From: an uncultured Veillonellaceae bacterium
GTDB lineage: Bacteria; Bacillota; Negativicutes; Veillonellales; Negativicoccaceae
Length of the DNA stretch: 15,344 nt
Assembly (NCBI GenBank): GCA_902488965.1
Contig: CABTYA010000019.1
Coordinates: 1-15,344 of the forward strand
Direction: 5' to 3'
Position numbers and translations under genes: made by a program. This document shows positions 1 to 7,060 of this stretch, in pieces. Every line of letters starts with the position of its first letter. The first letter of the stretch is position 1. The notes beneath the pieces were generated by a model. It was not told the DNA's origin and made no database searches. It saw nothing but the letters and a program-made list of their open reading frames with translations.

Positions 1-12
1 CCCCCCCCCCCC
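1..12. repeat. Poly-C/poly-G homopolymer tract (at least 12 bases) at the window edge
   Basis: Twelve consecutive C bases open the window. On the coding strand they are G12 inside the second DUF445 gene, so any length change would shift its reading frame. The true length is unknown because the window begins inside the run. Confidence 0.8.
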
Positions 13-301
13 GCCACAACGACGGACCGAGCAGCCGTTCTTCCACCCAGCGGCGAATGCCGTCGACCACCGCTTCCCGCTGGCGCGGAATCAGTGCGGT
101 ATGCCAGCGGATCCCCAGCGGTCGCACAAACAGCGCCGCCACGGCAAACCAGTCCGCCAGCGAGCCGATGAGCGCGGCCTGCGTCGTATAATACAGCCCC
201 TGCGTCCACATCGTCCCCAGCCGTGCATCGAGCCACCACGCCGCCGCAAAAGCGACGGCGCTGGCACCGCATACGAGATGCGCCTGTGTCCATTTACGCA
301 T
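1..301 (-). CDS. DUF445 family membrane protein, second copy (partial, 3' end off the left edge)
   Basis: The visible 100 codons begin with residues MRKWTQAHLV, then a hydrophobic segment, then a GSLADWFAVAALFVRPLGIRW motif that closely parallels the GGLTDWYAVKALFGRPLGIRW motif of the gene just upstream, so the two are tandem paralogues. DUF445 proteins (YjiN-like) are membrane-anchored proteins of unknown biochemical role. The ATG at 299-301 overlaps the upstream stop (ATGCGTAA), and AGGCGGTG lies 6 bases before it, which supports this start and translational coupling. The gene leaves the window through a C12 run at 1-12 (G12 in the coding strand, read as consecutive Gly codons). The run may be a natural homopolymer or a contig-end artefact. 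Family assignment is fairly sure; function is unknown. Confidence 0.75.
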   Translation of the reverse strand, partial: MRKWTQAHLVCGASAVAFAAAWWLDARLGTMWTQGLYYTTQAALIGSLADWFAVAALFVRPLGIRWHTALIPRQREAVVDGIRRWVEERLLGPSLWRGGG

Positions 302-1511
302 GGATGACACCGCCTCTCAGCCACAGCGACAACAGGAAAAACGCTGCCCCGAGCACGCCGCCGATGACCGTTCCCGTGATGCGAATCATCGCCACATCGT
401 CAGCGACGGCCGCCGCGGCCAACGCCGCCATCCGCTCCCCGCTGAGGCGGGAGAGTTCGCGTTCGACCGCATCGCCGATCCAGCCGCGCACCCGCGGCAA
501 GACCCGTGCCGCCACAGCCAAGAACTGCCGCTCCGCCTGCCGCCGCCACTCGGGTTGCGCCCAGCGACGGCGCAGCGCCTCTTCCGCCAACCCCACCAGT
601 ATGCGGGCGACGGTTTCACAACGCGCAGGCGTCCAGTGCGCGTCCCACAATGCCGCCCACTCCGCCCGATGCGCCGTCAACTGCCGCTCGGCCGCCGCCG
701 CGATACGCCGGCGCCAAACGTCGTCATGCGCGCACCGCCGTGCCCAGCGCCGCAAAACGACACGCCAAAGACGCATTCTGCGGACGGAGCGCTCCGATGC
801 AGTGAGATAGCGCTCCGCCCGTTGCAAGAACGCCACTGCATCCTGACGTTCCGTGCGGCCGCGCCACTTCCACAGCCGATACTTCCACGAGTTTTCCTCG
901 CACTCCGCCGCGACCCGGGTCCGCACCGCCTCCGTCATCACGTCCTGCACCTCTTCCGAGCGCAGGCAGATACGGATCAGGCGATCAATTTCCGACCGAC
1001 CGTCCTCCGAGAGAAGCTCCGCCCCGTGGCGGCACAACACCGCCGCCGCATCCGCCGCGCCCGTACGCACACCGTCACGGGCGACCGTCCCCAACACCGT
1101 GCGAATGTCCGGGCCGTAGCGCAACAGCTGCTCGGCCGCATAGGCGATCACCGACTCGCGAACGGCCGGCCACTCCGCTTGCGCCCGCAAAGCCAGCGCC
1201 GTCGATACGCCGTCGCGCCGCAGCATCCGATACAAATGCCGCACCGTGAGCAATTCGTCCGCGACCATTTGCCGCCCCCAGACCACGATACGGTCATGCC
1301 GGCGCGCAATCCACTCCGTCTGCCAACGAATCCCCAGCGGCCGGCCGAACAGCGCCTTGACCGCATACCAGTCCGTCAAGCCGCCGACCAGCGCGGCCAT
1401 CGCCGCGTGCGTCAGCAGGCCGCCGCCCCAAGTATGACGATACGGAAACGCGAGCAACAGCACCGCGGCCACCGCCGCCAAGAGCCACGTCGCCCGTCGG
1501 GCATATGACAC
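294..1511 (-). CDS. DUF445 family membrane protein, first copy
   Basis: This 405-residue protein has a hydrophobic N-terminal segment (WLLAAVAAVLLLAF), then the family motif ending TDWYAVKALFGRPLGIRW. A long charged, mostly helical Arg/Glu-rich middle part follows, and a C-terminal membrane segment (VIGGVLGAAFFLLSLWL). This layout, a membrane anchor at each end of a helical body, is typical of the DUF445/YjiN family, whose role is unknown. The start chosen is the GTG at 1509-1511, because GGGGGTG sits 6 bases upstream. A GTG at 1518-1520 is in frame but overlaps that ribosome binding site. Its stop overlaps the next DUF445 gene by 8 bases, and it follows the small membrane protein closely, so all are probably one transcript. 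Confidence 0.8.
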   Translation of the reverse strand: MSYARRATWLLAAVAAVLLLAFPYRHTWGGGLLTHAAMAALVGGLTDWYAVKALFGRPLGIRWQTEWIARRHDRIVVWGRQMVADELLTVRHLYRMLRRDGVSTALALRAQAEWPAVRESVIAYAAEQLLRYGPDIRTVLGTVARDGVRTGAADAAAVLCRHGAELLSEDGRSEIDRLIRICLRSEEVQDVMTEAVRTRVAAECEENSWKYRLWKWRGRTERQDAVAFLQRAERYLTASERSVRRMRLWRVVLRRWARRCAHDDVWRRRIAAAAERQLTAHRAEWAALWDAHWTPARCETVARILVGLAEEALRRRWAQPEWRRQAERQFLAVAARVLPRVRGWIGDAVERELSRLSGERMAALAAAAVADDVAMIRITGTVIGGVLGAAFFLLSLWLRGGVIHA

Positions 1512-1523
1512 CGACGCCACCCC

Positions 1524-1817
1524 CTACCGACTGCGGCCGCCGCCGGCCATCGACCACACCAGCAGCGCGATAAACGCCAAATTGGCCATCATGCTCGACA
1601 GCACGCCGACCGCCGCCAACAGATTGATCCCGACCAACCCGACAATAAACATCATACTGCCCCGCACATCCGCATAGGGATCGCGCCGCAAAATCAAGTA
1701 CGAGCCGATGAGGATCCCGATATTCACCGCTATCGACACCACCAACAGCGGATACATATTGATGACGACGCTTCCCGCCAACATCAATCCCAAAATATAC
1801 AGCCAACTTCTCGACAT
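1524..1817 (-). CDS. Small three-helix membrane protein of unknown function
   Basis: Ninety-seven residues starting MSRSWLYILG. It has hydrophobic stretches at about 5-41 (probably two helices), 54-70 and 74-90, separated by a charged loop RRDPYADVR. I do not recognise a family. The start at 1815-1817 is chosen because GGGGGTG lies about 5 bases upstream. A longer in-frame reading to about 2030 would run through the hydrolase gene in a different frame and lacks such a site. It begins one base after the hydrolase stop and ends just before the first DUF445 start, so it belongs to that operon. A membrane role alongside DUF445 is inference only. Confidence 0.65.
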   Translation of the reverse strand: MSRSWLYILGLMLAGSVVINMYPLLVVSIAVNIGILIGSYLILRRDPYADVRGSMMFIVGLVGINLLAAVGVLSSMMANLAFIALLVWSMAGGGRSR

Positions 1818-1818
1818 C

Positions 1819-2511
1819 TCAACACCCCCGCCGCACATCCCCGTCGTGCAGCCCTGTCCACACGGGAACCTCCCGATACTTCCATTGATAATACAGTGAC
1901 GGTTGCCACGGTGCGCCGTTACGGTGAATCGGCACCAAGAGTCGCTTGACCGTGACCCGCTCGAGGAAATCGAGCACGCCCCACTCCTGCGCCGGCCCCT
2001 GCCGATCATCCACGGGGAAAAAGGCCACATCGGTAACCGTCCCGTTCAGCGGACGCATCTCGCGGCGAAACATCGTCCGCATCGCTTCATTATCCGCCTC
2101 CGGCTCGCCCGTCCAATGCCACCAGTTGAGATCGCCCGCATGAAAAATCCGTCCGTGCGGCGTCGTCAGCAAGTACGATCCCCCCGAATCCGTCGAGCCG
2201 TACGTCCGCACCGTCATATCACCGAGCGTCGTTTCCTCTCCCGGCGCCAGCTTGACCAGTCGCTCCGCGGGCAGTCCCGCCGAATCGCAATCCGCCGCCA
2301 GCACGATTCCCGCCGCCCGCGGCGCATATTCCGCCAGCAGGGAGGGCGCATAATGATCGGCATGCGCATGCGTCACCAACCACCACACCGGACGGTCACC
2401 CGCCGTAAGTCGAGGCAAGTGTCCCGCCGGATCGCGCCACGCATCCACGATAATCACGCAATCGTCCCATTCTACGGCCACACCGCTGTGCGCCAGCAGA
2501 TAAATATTCAT
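1819..2511 (-). CDS. Metallo-beta-lactamase fold hydrolase
   Basis: A 230-residue cytosolic protein with the MBL metal-binding motif THAHADH (His48, His50, Asp52, His53). It also has a second metal site HAGD (His124, Asp127) and a late VPIH (His196), in the order expected for this superfamily. It has no signal peptide. It resembles the short single-domain MBL hydrolases of Firmicutes, whose substrates are mostly unknown, so no reaction is assigned. The ATG at 2509-2511 is preferred over an in-frame ATG at 2551-2553 because GGGAGAG lies 7 bases before it, and the longer form would start next to the -10 box. It is the first gene of a four-gene minus-strand operon. Confidence 0.85.
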   Translation of the reverse strand: MNIYLLAHSGVAVEWDDCVIIVDAWRDPAGHLPRLTAGDRPVWWLVTHAHADHYAPSLLAEYAPRAAGIVLAADCDSAGLPAERLVKLAPGEETTLGDMTVRTYGSTDSGGSYLLTTPHGRIFHAGDLNWWHWTGEPEADNEAMRTMFRREMRPLNGTVTDVAFFPVDDRQGPAQEWGVLDFLERVTVKRLLVPIHRNGAPWQPSLYYQWKYREVPVWTGLHDGDVRRGC

Positions 2512-2557
2512 TGATTCACTCTCCCATCCGTTATGTCCGATATATTGAATCATTTCA

Positions 2558-2566
2558 ATTATAGCA
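2558..2566 (-). promoter_or_regulatory. Extended -10 promoter of the MBL hydrolase/DUF445 operon
   Basis: TGCTATAAT on the minus strand is a perfect extended -10 element. No good -35 hexamer is visible 16-18 bases upstream, as is common with extended -10 promoters. It lies about 47 bases before the chosen start codon. Confidence 0.6.
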
Positions 2567-2629
2567 CGATTTCACCCTGTATTCGCTGCTCGCCGCCGTA
2601 AGACCGCGCCGCTCGTACGATATGCCGTC

Positions 2630-2644
2630 ATGCGCGCAGCGCAT
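2630..2644. promoter_or_regulatory. Perfect palindrome in the divergent promoter region (possible operator)
   Basis: ATGCGC-GCA-GCGCAT, a 6-bp inverted repeat with a 3-base centre, lies between the two divergent extended -10 promoters (2558-2566 minus and 2683-2691 plus). It is a reasonable place for a regulator of either gene. No known operator consensus was recognised. Confidence 0.3.
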
Positions 2645-2682
2645 AGCCCCTTGCGGGCGCGATATCTCCGCCTGCGGTTTTA

Positions 2683-2691
2683 TGCTATAAT
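2683..2691 (+). promoter_or_regulatory. Extended -10 promoter of the secondary alcohol dehydrogenase gene
   Basis: TGCTATAAT, identical to the element driving the divergent operon, ends 30 bases before the start codon. No convincing -35 box. Transcription should begin at about 2698. Confidence 0.6.
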
Positions 2692-2709
2692 ATAGACACT
2701 AATCTATAT
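2690..2709. promoter_or_regulatory. 7-bp inverted repeat over the transcription start (operator or 5' hairpin)
   Basis: ATATAGA, 6 bases, TCTATAT. The repeat spans the predicted transcription start and stops immediately before the GGAGGG ribosome binding site of the alcohol dehydrogenase gene. It could be a repressor site. An RNA hairpin is less likely, since part of the left arm lies upstream of the predicted start. Confidence 0.35.
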
Positions 2710-2721
2710 GGAGGGATGATG

Positions 2722-3786
2722 ATGAAAGGTTTTGCAATGTTAGCTCCCAACGAAGTGGGGTTCTTGGAAAAGGAAGCGCCGGCACTCGCCGCGCGGGATG
2801 CACTCGTCCGGCCGATCGCCGTATCGCCGTGCACCTCGGATATTCACACGGTCTATGAAGGCGCTATCGGCGAACGCCATGACATGATCTTGGGCCATGA
2901 AGCGGTCGGCGTCGTCGTCAAAGTCGGTGCGGAAGTGCGCGACTTTGCCCCCGGCGATCGTGTCATCGTACCGGCGATTACCCCCGACTGGGGTGCGGAA
3001 CGCTCGCAGGCCGGCTACCCGATGCACTCGGGCGGCATGCTGGCCGGTTGGAAATTTTCCAACTTCAAAGACGGCGTCTTTGCGGAATACTTCCATGTCA
3101 ACGATGCCGACAGCAACTTGGCGGCGCTGCCCGACTGGCTCGCACCGGAACATGCCGTCATGCTCTGCGATATGGCGACGACGGGACTGCACGGCGCGGA
3201 AAACGCCGACATCGGCTACGGCGACACGGTCGCGGTCATCGGTATCGGTGCCGTCGGCCTGATGGCCCTGCAAGGCGCGGCCTTGCGCGGCGCGGGGACG
3301 ATTTTTGCGGTCGGCACGCGGCCGGTCTCCGTCAAAGTCGCCAAACAGTACGGCGCCAACCATATCGTCAGCTACAAGGAAGGCCCGATTGATGAACAGA
3401 TTCTCGCGCTGACGGACGGCCAAGGTGTCGACCGCGTCATCATCGCGGGCGGTTCCGTCGATGTCCTCGGTCAGGCGGTACGCATGGTCAAACCGGGCGG
3501 CATCATCAGCAACGTGAACTACTTCAGCGGCAGCGATACGCTCTCGATTCCGCGTGCCGAATGGGGTGCCGGCATGGCCCACAAACAGATCCGCGGCGGG
3601 CTCACCCCCGGCGGTCGTCGGCGGATGGAACAGCTGCTCGGCATGATCCAAGCGGGCCGTCTCGACGTCAAGAGCCTGGTCACGCATGTCTTCCACGGCA
3701 TGGACAAACTACCGGAAGCGCTCGAGCTCATGCACGACAAACCGGCCGACCTCATCAAACCGGTCGTATTGCTCGACGACAAATAA
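2722..3786 (+). CDS. adh: NADP-dependent secondary alcohol (isopropanol) dehydrogenase
   Basis: A 354-residue zinc-dependent medium-chain dehydrogenase that interconverts secondary alcohols and ketones such as 2-propanol and acetone. It follows the Clostridium beijerinckii and Thermoanaerobacter enzymes (about 351 residues) almost residue for residue, as recalled: opening MKGFAML, VSPCTSDIHTV, ILGHEAVG, GMLAGWKFSNFKDGVF. The catalytic zinc ligands fall at the family positions Cys37, His59 and Asp150. The nucleotide fold shows GIGAVGL, and Gly198, Thr199, Arg200 and Tyr218 match the NADP-selecting set, with Thr in place of Ser199. Three ATGs follow one another at 2716, 2719 and 2722; the third sits 6 bases after GGAGGG and gives the family's usual N-terminus. 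It is a single-gene transcript with its own promoter and terminator. Natural role: probably NADPH balance with small ketones or aldehydes (inference). Confidence 0.93.
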   Translation: MKGFAMLAPNEVGFLEKEAPALAARDALVRPIAVSPCTSDIHTVYEGAIGERHDMILGHEAVGVVVKVGAEVRDFAPGDRVIVPAITPDWGAERSQAGYPMHSGGMLAGWKFSNFKDGVFAEYFHVNDADSNLAALPDWLAPEHAVMLCDMATTGLHGAENADIGYGDTVAVIGIGAVGLMALQGAALRGAGTIFAVGTRPVSVKVAKQYGANHIVSYKEGPIDEQILALTDGQGVDRVIIAGGSVDVLGQAVRMVKPGGIISNVNYFSGSDTLSIPRAEWGAGMAHKQIRGGLTPGGRRRMEQLLGMIQAGRLDVKSLVTHVFHGMDKLPEALELMHDKPADLIKPVVLLDDK

Positions 3787-3795
3787 GCACAGTAA

Positions 3796-3827
3796 CAAAA
3801 ACGCCTTGCTTCGGCAAGGCGTTTTTG
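3796..3827 (+). terminator. Intrinsic terminator after the alcohol dehydrogenase gene
   Basis: A perfect 14-bp stem with a TTCG loop; the GC core is ACGCCTTGC-TTCG-GCAAGGCGT, flanked by A5 and T5, so it can work on both strands. Confidence 0.9.
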
Positions 3828-3992
3828 TATGCTCGTTTGACGCGGATTTGACGAAAGTCGCACCGCATTTGACAATCCGCCCTCGCTCCTGTGCCCCGCC
3901 GCATCACATTTTGTCCCGTCGGAGCGTTCCGTTCCTGTCCCTGAAACTCCGCAAAGATTTACCGAAACCGTACAGTCTTTGACCCTCCCTTG

Positions 3993-4037
3993 GCTGTGAT
4001 TGACACAATGCCTTGGTATACTGAAGGCAATCACAGC
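3993..4037. promoter_or_regulatory. Nested inverted repeats around an extended -10 promoter (alkaline phosphatase operon)
   Basis: An outer perfect 10-bp inverted repeat, GCTGTGATTG (3993-4002) and CAATCACAGC (4028-4037), encloses an inner one, TGCCTT (4009-4014) and AAGGCA (4024-4029). In the centre lies an extended -10, TGGTATACT (4014-4022). A TTGACA at 4000-4005 is only 11 bases from the -10, too close for a normal -35, so it probably belongs to the operator. This layout strongly suggests repressor control of the operon. It does not match the Zur, Fur or PerR consensus I know. Confidence 0.55.
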
Positions 4038-4052
4038 ACAAAGGAGGCTATT

Positions 4053-5924
4053 ATGCATTCGTATTTCTCTCGTTCTTTACTGGCAGCGGCGGTCGGACTG
4101 GCCGTCGTGCTGCCCGCTACCGCCGGTGCCGCCGATTTTGACGGCTCGGCCCGCCGCAGTGCCTACATCAACCCGGCCGCCCATGCGGAATGGTCGCAAG
4201 CGCAAGTTCGGCAACAACAAAGTGCCGAGCGGACCGGCATCACCGTGTTGCCGATCGATCGGGCCAAATTCTGGCAGGGACAGCGGTTTGACTTTGAAGT
4301 CGAAATCGCCGCGACCGACCTCACCGATGTGAGCATCACGCTCAACGGCCAACCGATCGAACGTGCCTTGGGCGGCAAGCTCACCCGCACCGTGCACGAC
4401 GACTATACCTCGCTTCGAATCGACAACGTCTCGTTCGCCAAGACCGGCCCCGTCACGTTGACCGTCAACGCGGCCGGCCCGAGCGGCAAGTACCAACGGA
4501 CCGTATCCTACCAAGTCGTACGGGAGCAATCGCCGAAGCGGGCGAAGAACGTCATCCTCTTTGTCGGCGACGGCATGAGCATGCAGGTCAAACAGGCGGC
4601 CCGCATCTTGTCGCGCGGCATCACGGAAGGCCGCTACGACGGGCTGCTCGCGATGGAGCAAATGCCCGCAATGGGGCTGGTGACGACCTCGGGCTACGAC
4701 TCGCTGGTTACGGACTCGGCCAACAGCGCGTCGGCGTATAATACGGGCCACAAATCCGTCGTCAATGCGATGGGCGTCTACGCCAATCGGACCCCCGACC
4801 CGCTTGACGACCCCAAAGTGGAAAACATCAATGAATTTATGCAACGTACCCGCGGCATGAGCGTCGGTATGGTTACGACCGCCGCCGTCACGGATGCCAC
4901 GCCGGCCGCTGTCTCGGCGCACACCCGCCGGCGGGCGGAAGAACCCTTCATCGCGACAGATTTTCTCACCGAAATGCACCGTCCCAATGTCATCTTGGGC
5001 GGCGGCGCCCGCTCCTTCCTGCCGCTGTCGACTCCGGGCTCCAAACGCAAAGACGAAACGAATGTCATCGCCGCGTTTGAACAAAACGGATTCACCTTTG
5101 CGGAAAACCGTGAGCAAATGCTCGCCGCTCCAAAAGACAAACCGCTCTTGGGTCTCTTTACCATGAGCCACATGAACGTCTACATGGACCGCGAGTTCCG
5201 TCCCAATCCCGAAGTCACGAAAGGCTTCAACGATCAGCCGAACCTGATTGAAATGACCGCCAAAGCGCTCGACCATCTCAGCCAAAACCCGAACGGGTTC
5301 TACCTGATGTCCGAAGGCGCCTCCATCGACAAGCAGCTGCATACGATGGACTGGCAGCGCGCGGTCTACGATGCGATTGAGTTTGACCAGGCGGTCTCCT
5401 ATGCCCGTGATTGGGCCAAAGCGCACGGCGACAACACGCTCATCATCGTTCTCGCCGACCACGCCCACGGCTTGAGCCTGACGGGGACCTACCATGAAAA
5501 TGACGGCAAGGCCGGGCGTGAAGGCGTGCGCACCTACGGCGCGGCCGGCTGGACGACCTTCGCCGACAGAAACGGCGACGGTTTCCCCGACAACCCCGAT
5601 CCGAGCGTGACGTTGGCCTTCCAATACGCCAACTTCCCCGACCATTATGAAAACTATCGTTTCCAAGCCAAACCGACCGCACCGGCGATCGTCGGCGAAA
5701 ATGACAAGATCATCGCCAATCCGTATCGCGCACCGCAAGGAGCCCGCTACATCGAAGGCAACTTGCCGCAGTACCTGGAAACGCAGGAAGTCCACTCCGC
5801 CGATGACATCGTCGTCATGGCGGAAGGCCCCGGCTCGGAATACTTCCACGGCGTCATGGACAATACGGACATCTTCTTCGGCATCATGCGTGCCCTGCAC
5901 GCCGACCCGAAAGAAAGGGTATGA
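4053..5924 (+). CDS. Exported alkaline phosphatase (PhoA family) with N-terminal extension
   Basis: A 623-residue secreted or periplasmic phosphomonoesterase. Residues 1-26 form a Sec signal peptide (hydrophobic 9-20, probable cut after AGA). Residues 28-160 are a beta-rich, Ig-like segment absent from E. coli PhoA (471 residues). From 165 the catalytic domain shows Asp173 in VGDGM, the nucleophile Ser222 in TDSANSASA, and Asp281/Thr283 in DATPAAVSAHT. Next come an Arg at about 294, then Glu421, Asp426, Lys427 and His430 in EGASIDKQLH, Asp469/His470 in ADHAHG and His581. This is the full two-zinc, one-magnesium set by analogy with PhoA. The ATG at 4053 follows AAGGAGG; the in-frame ATG at 3990 lies inside the promoter. 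The next gene overlaps its stop, so a zinc enzyme opens a transporter operon. Activity on phosphate monoesters is likely; the physiological substrate is unknown. Confidence 0.92.
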   Translation: MHSYFSRSLLAAAVGLAVVLPATAGAADFDGSARRSAYINPAAHAEWSQAQVRQQQSAERTGITVLPIDRAKFWQGQRFDFEVEIAATDLTDVSITLNGQPIERALGGKLTRTVHDDYTSLRIDNVSFAKTGPVTLTVNAAGPSGKYQRTVSYQVVREQSPKRAKNVILFVGDGMSMQVKQAARILSRGITEGRYDGLLAMEQMPAMGLVTTSGYDSLVTDSANSASAYNTGHKSVVNAMGVYANRTPDPLDDPKVENINEFMQRTRGMSVGMVTTAAVTDATPAAVSAHTRRRAEEPFIATDFLTEMHRPNVILGGGARSFLPLSTPGSKRKDETNVIAAFEQNGFTFAENREQMLAAPKDKPLLGLFTMSHMNVYMDREFRPNPEVTKGFNDQPNLIEMTAKALDHLSQNPNGFYLMSEGASIDKQLHTMDWQRAVYDAIEFDQAVSYARDWAKAHGDNTLIIVLADHAHGLSLTGTYHENDGKAGREGVRTYGAAGWTTFADRNGDGFPDNPDPSVTLAFQYANFPDHYENYRFQAKPTAPAIVGENDKIIANPYRAPQGARYIEGNLPQYLETQEVHSADDIVVMAEGPGSEYFHGVMDNTDIFFGIMRALHADPKERV

Positions 5925-6394
5925 TGAGTACGACGCAACCTACGCGCGTACATCTTTCCCGAGCAAGATGGTGCTTCGGCATCATCTTACTTCTTTGTGT
6001 ACTCTGTTGCACATGGCCGGTGCATGCGGCGACAGGAATCAGTTTCGGGGAAATGTACAGCGGCGCCTCTTCACGCGGTCTCGTCTTGTCCGACAAACTG
6101 CAGGGAGTGGACGGTCAGGAGGTGACCATGAGCGGATTTATGGCGCCGCCGCTGTCACCGACGATTCGTTTTTTTGTCCTGACGGAATGGCCGATGTCGA
6201 TCTGTCCGTTTTGTTCGAGCGATGCGGAATGGCCGGACAATATTGTCGTGGTCGAGCTGTCCGAGCCGGTCACGGCACTGCCGTTTGACGCGCCGATTCG
6301 CGTTACGGGACGGCTCAGCCTCGGCAGCCGCGTCGATCCGGAGACGGGATTTGTCAGCCTGGTACGGATTCGTGCCCGCGCGATTGACGCCTAG
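5921..6394 (+). CDS. Small exported CPFC-motif protein, DUF3299-like
   Basis: A 157-residue protein (156 if the adjacent ATG at 5924 is used, which spaces better from AAAGGG). It has a signal peptide with hydrophobic core FGIILLLCVLCC and likely cut after VHA. The mature part contains MSGFMAPPL, then FFVLTEWPMSICPFC, then a short beta-rich end with RVTGRLSLG. This order resembles the DUF3299 proteins, which from memory sit beside MacB-like ABC genes in zinc-responsive operons such as P. aeruginosa PA4063-PA4066. The CPFC pair could bind metal or form a disulfide. It overlaps the phosphatase stop (ATGATGA), so expression is coupled. Role proposed: extracytoplasmic partner of the downstream transporter (inference). 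The family call rests on pattern memory. Confidence 0.6.
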   Translation: MMSTTQPTRVHLSRARWCFGIILLLCVLCCTWPVHAATGISFGEMYSGASSRGLVLSDKLQGVDGQEVTMSGFMAPPLSPTIRFFVLTEWPMSICPFCSSDAEWPDNIVVVELSEPVTALPFDAPIRVTGRLSLGSRVDPETGFVSLVRIRARAIDA

Positions 6395-6406
6395 CAGGGA
6401 GGGCCT

Positions 6407-7060
6407 ATGCTGACCATCAACGATATTCATCATTCCTATCCCGACGGCGAGACCGTACGGGAAGTATTGACCCTGCCGTCATGGGAGATCGCCGACGGCG
6501 AACAATGGGCGCTCATCGGGCCGAGCGGCGCGGGGAAAACGACACTGCTCCATTGTCTGGCGGGGCTGATCACGCCGACGGAGGGAACCGTCAAAATCGG
6601 CGACTACGTCGTATCCGCCGCGAGCGAGGAAGAACGCGCCCGCCGGCGCGGCGAGTCCGTCGGCTACGTCTTGCAGCAGTTCAACCTCCTGCCCTCGCTC
6701 ACCGTCATGGACAATGTCCGTGCAGGCGCCTATTTCGGCCGCGTCGAAGCGAGCGACGAGGTCATCCTGTCGCTGCTCAATCAACTCGGCATCGCCCACT
6801 TGGCCGAGCGGCTGCCTGACCGTCTCAGCATGGGCGAGCAACAACGGACGGCGATTGCACGGGCGCTCATCAAAGCGCCGCGGCTGGTCTTGGCCGACGA
6901 ACCGACCGCCAATCTCGACCAAGACAACGCGCGACGCATCATCGAGCTGCTGACGGGATACAGCCGTCAAACGGGGGCGACCCTCATCGTGGCGACCCAC
7001 GACCCGGCCGTGATGGCCTGTTTTGCGCGGCAATTTCACCTGCCGCAGGGAGGGAACTGA
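6407..7060 (+). CDS. ABC transporter ATP-binding protein (MacB/LolD type)
   Basis: A 217-residue single ATPase domain. Walker A is GPSGAGKT (38-45), the Q-loop lies near Gln90-Gln91, the signature is LSMGEQQR (140-147, Met replacing the first Gly of LSGGQ), Walker B is LVLADE (160-165) and the switch His is 198. QQFNLLPSLTVMDNV and ADEPTANLD are typical of the MacB/LolD/FtsE group, which pairs with FtsX-type permeases and usually drives mechanotransmission or export rather than classical import. The start follows AGGGAGGG, and its stop overlaps the permease start (TGATG), so the two are coupled subunits. Substrate is unassigned; zinc or another divalent metal is suggested by the permease loop. 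Confidence 0.9.
   Translation: MLTINDIHHSYPDGETVREVLTLPSWEIADGEQWALIGPSGAGKTTLLHCLAGLITPTEGTVKIGDYVVSAASEEERARRRGESVGYVLQQFNLLPSLTVMDNVRAGAYFGRVEASDEVILSLLNQLGIAHLAERLPDRLSMGEQQRTAIARALIKAPRLVLADEPTANLDQDNARRIIELLTGYSRQTGATLIVATHDPAVMACFARQFHLPQGGN

Noticed and set aside
2740..3696. A 318-codon open frame opposite the alcohol dehydrogenase gene
   Set aside because: Shadow frame; low-complexity Arg/Asp/Val composition and no start signal.
4000..4022. TTGACA plus TATACT as a standard -35/-10 pair for the phosphatase operon
   Set aside because: The spacer is only 11 bases; the extended -10 alone is the better explanation.
3993..4037. Zur or Fur box at the phosphatase operon promoter
   Set aside because: The inverted repeat arms are not AT-rich in the required pattern and do not match either consensus, so zinc regulation is not claimed from this site.
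4077..5900. A 607-codon open frame on the minus strand opposite the phosphatase gene
   Set aside because: It is a GC-bias shadow of the plus-strand gene: no ribosome binding site, Arg/Val/Gly-rich composition and no recognisable motif, while the plus strand has a complete catalytic set.
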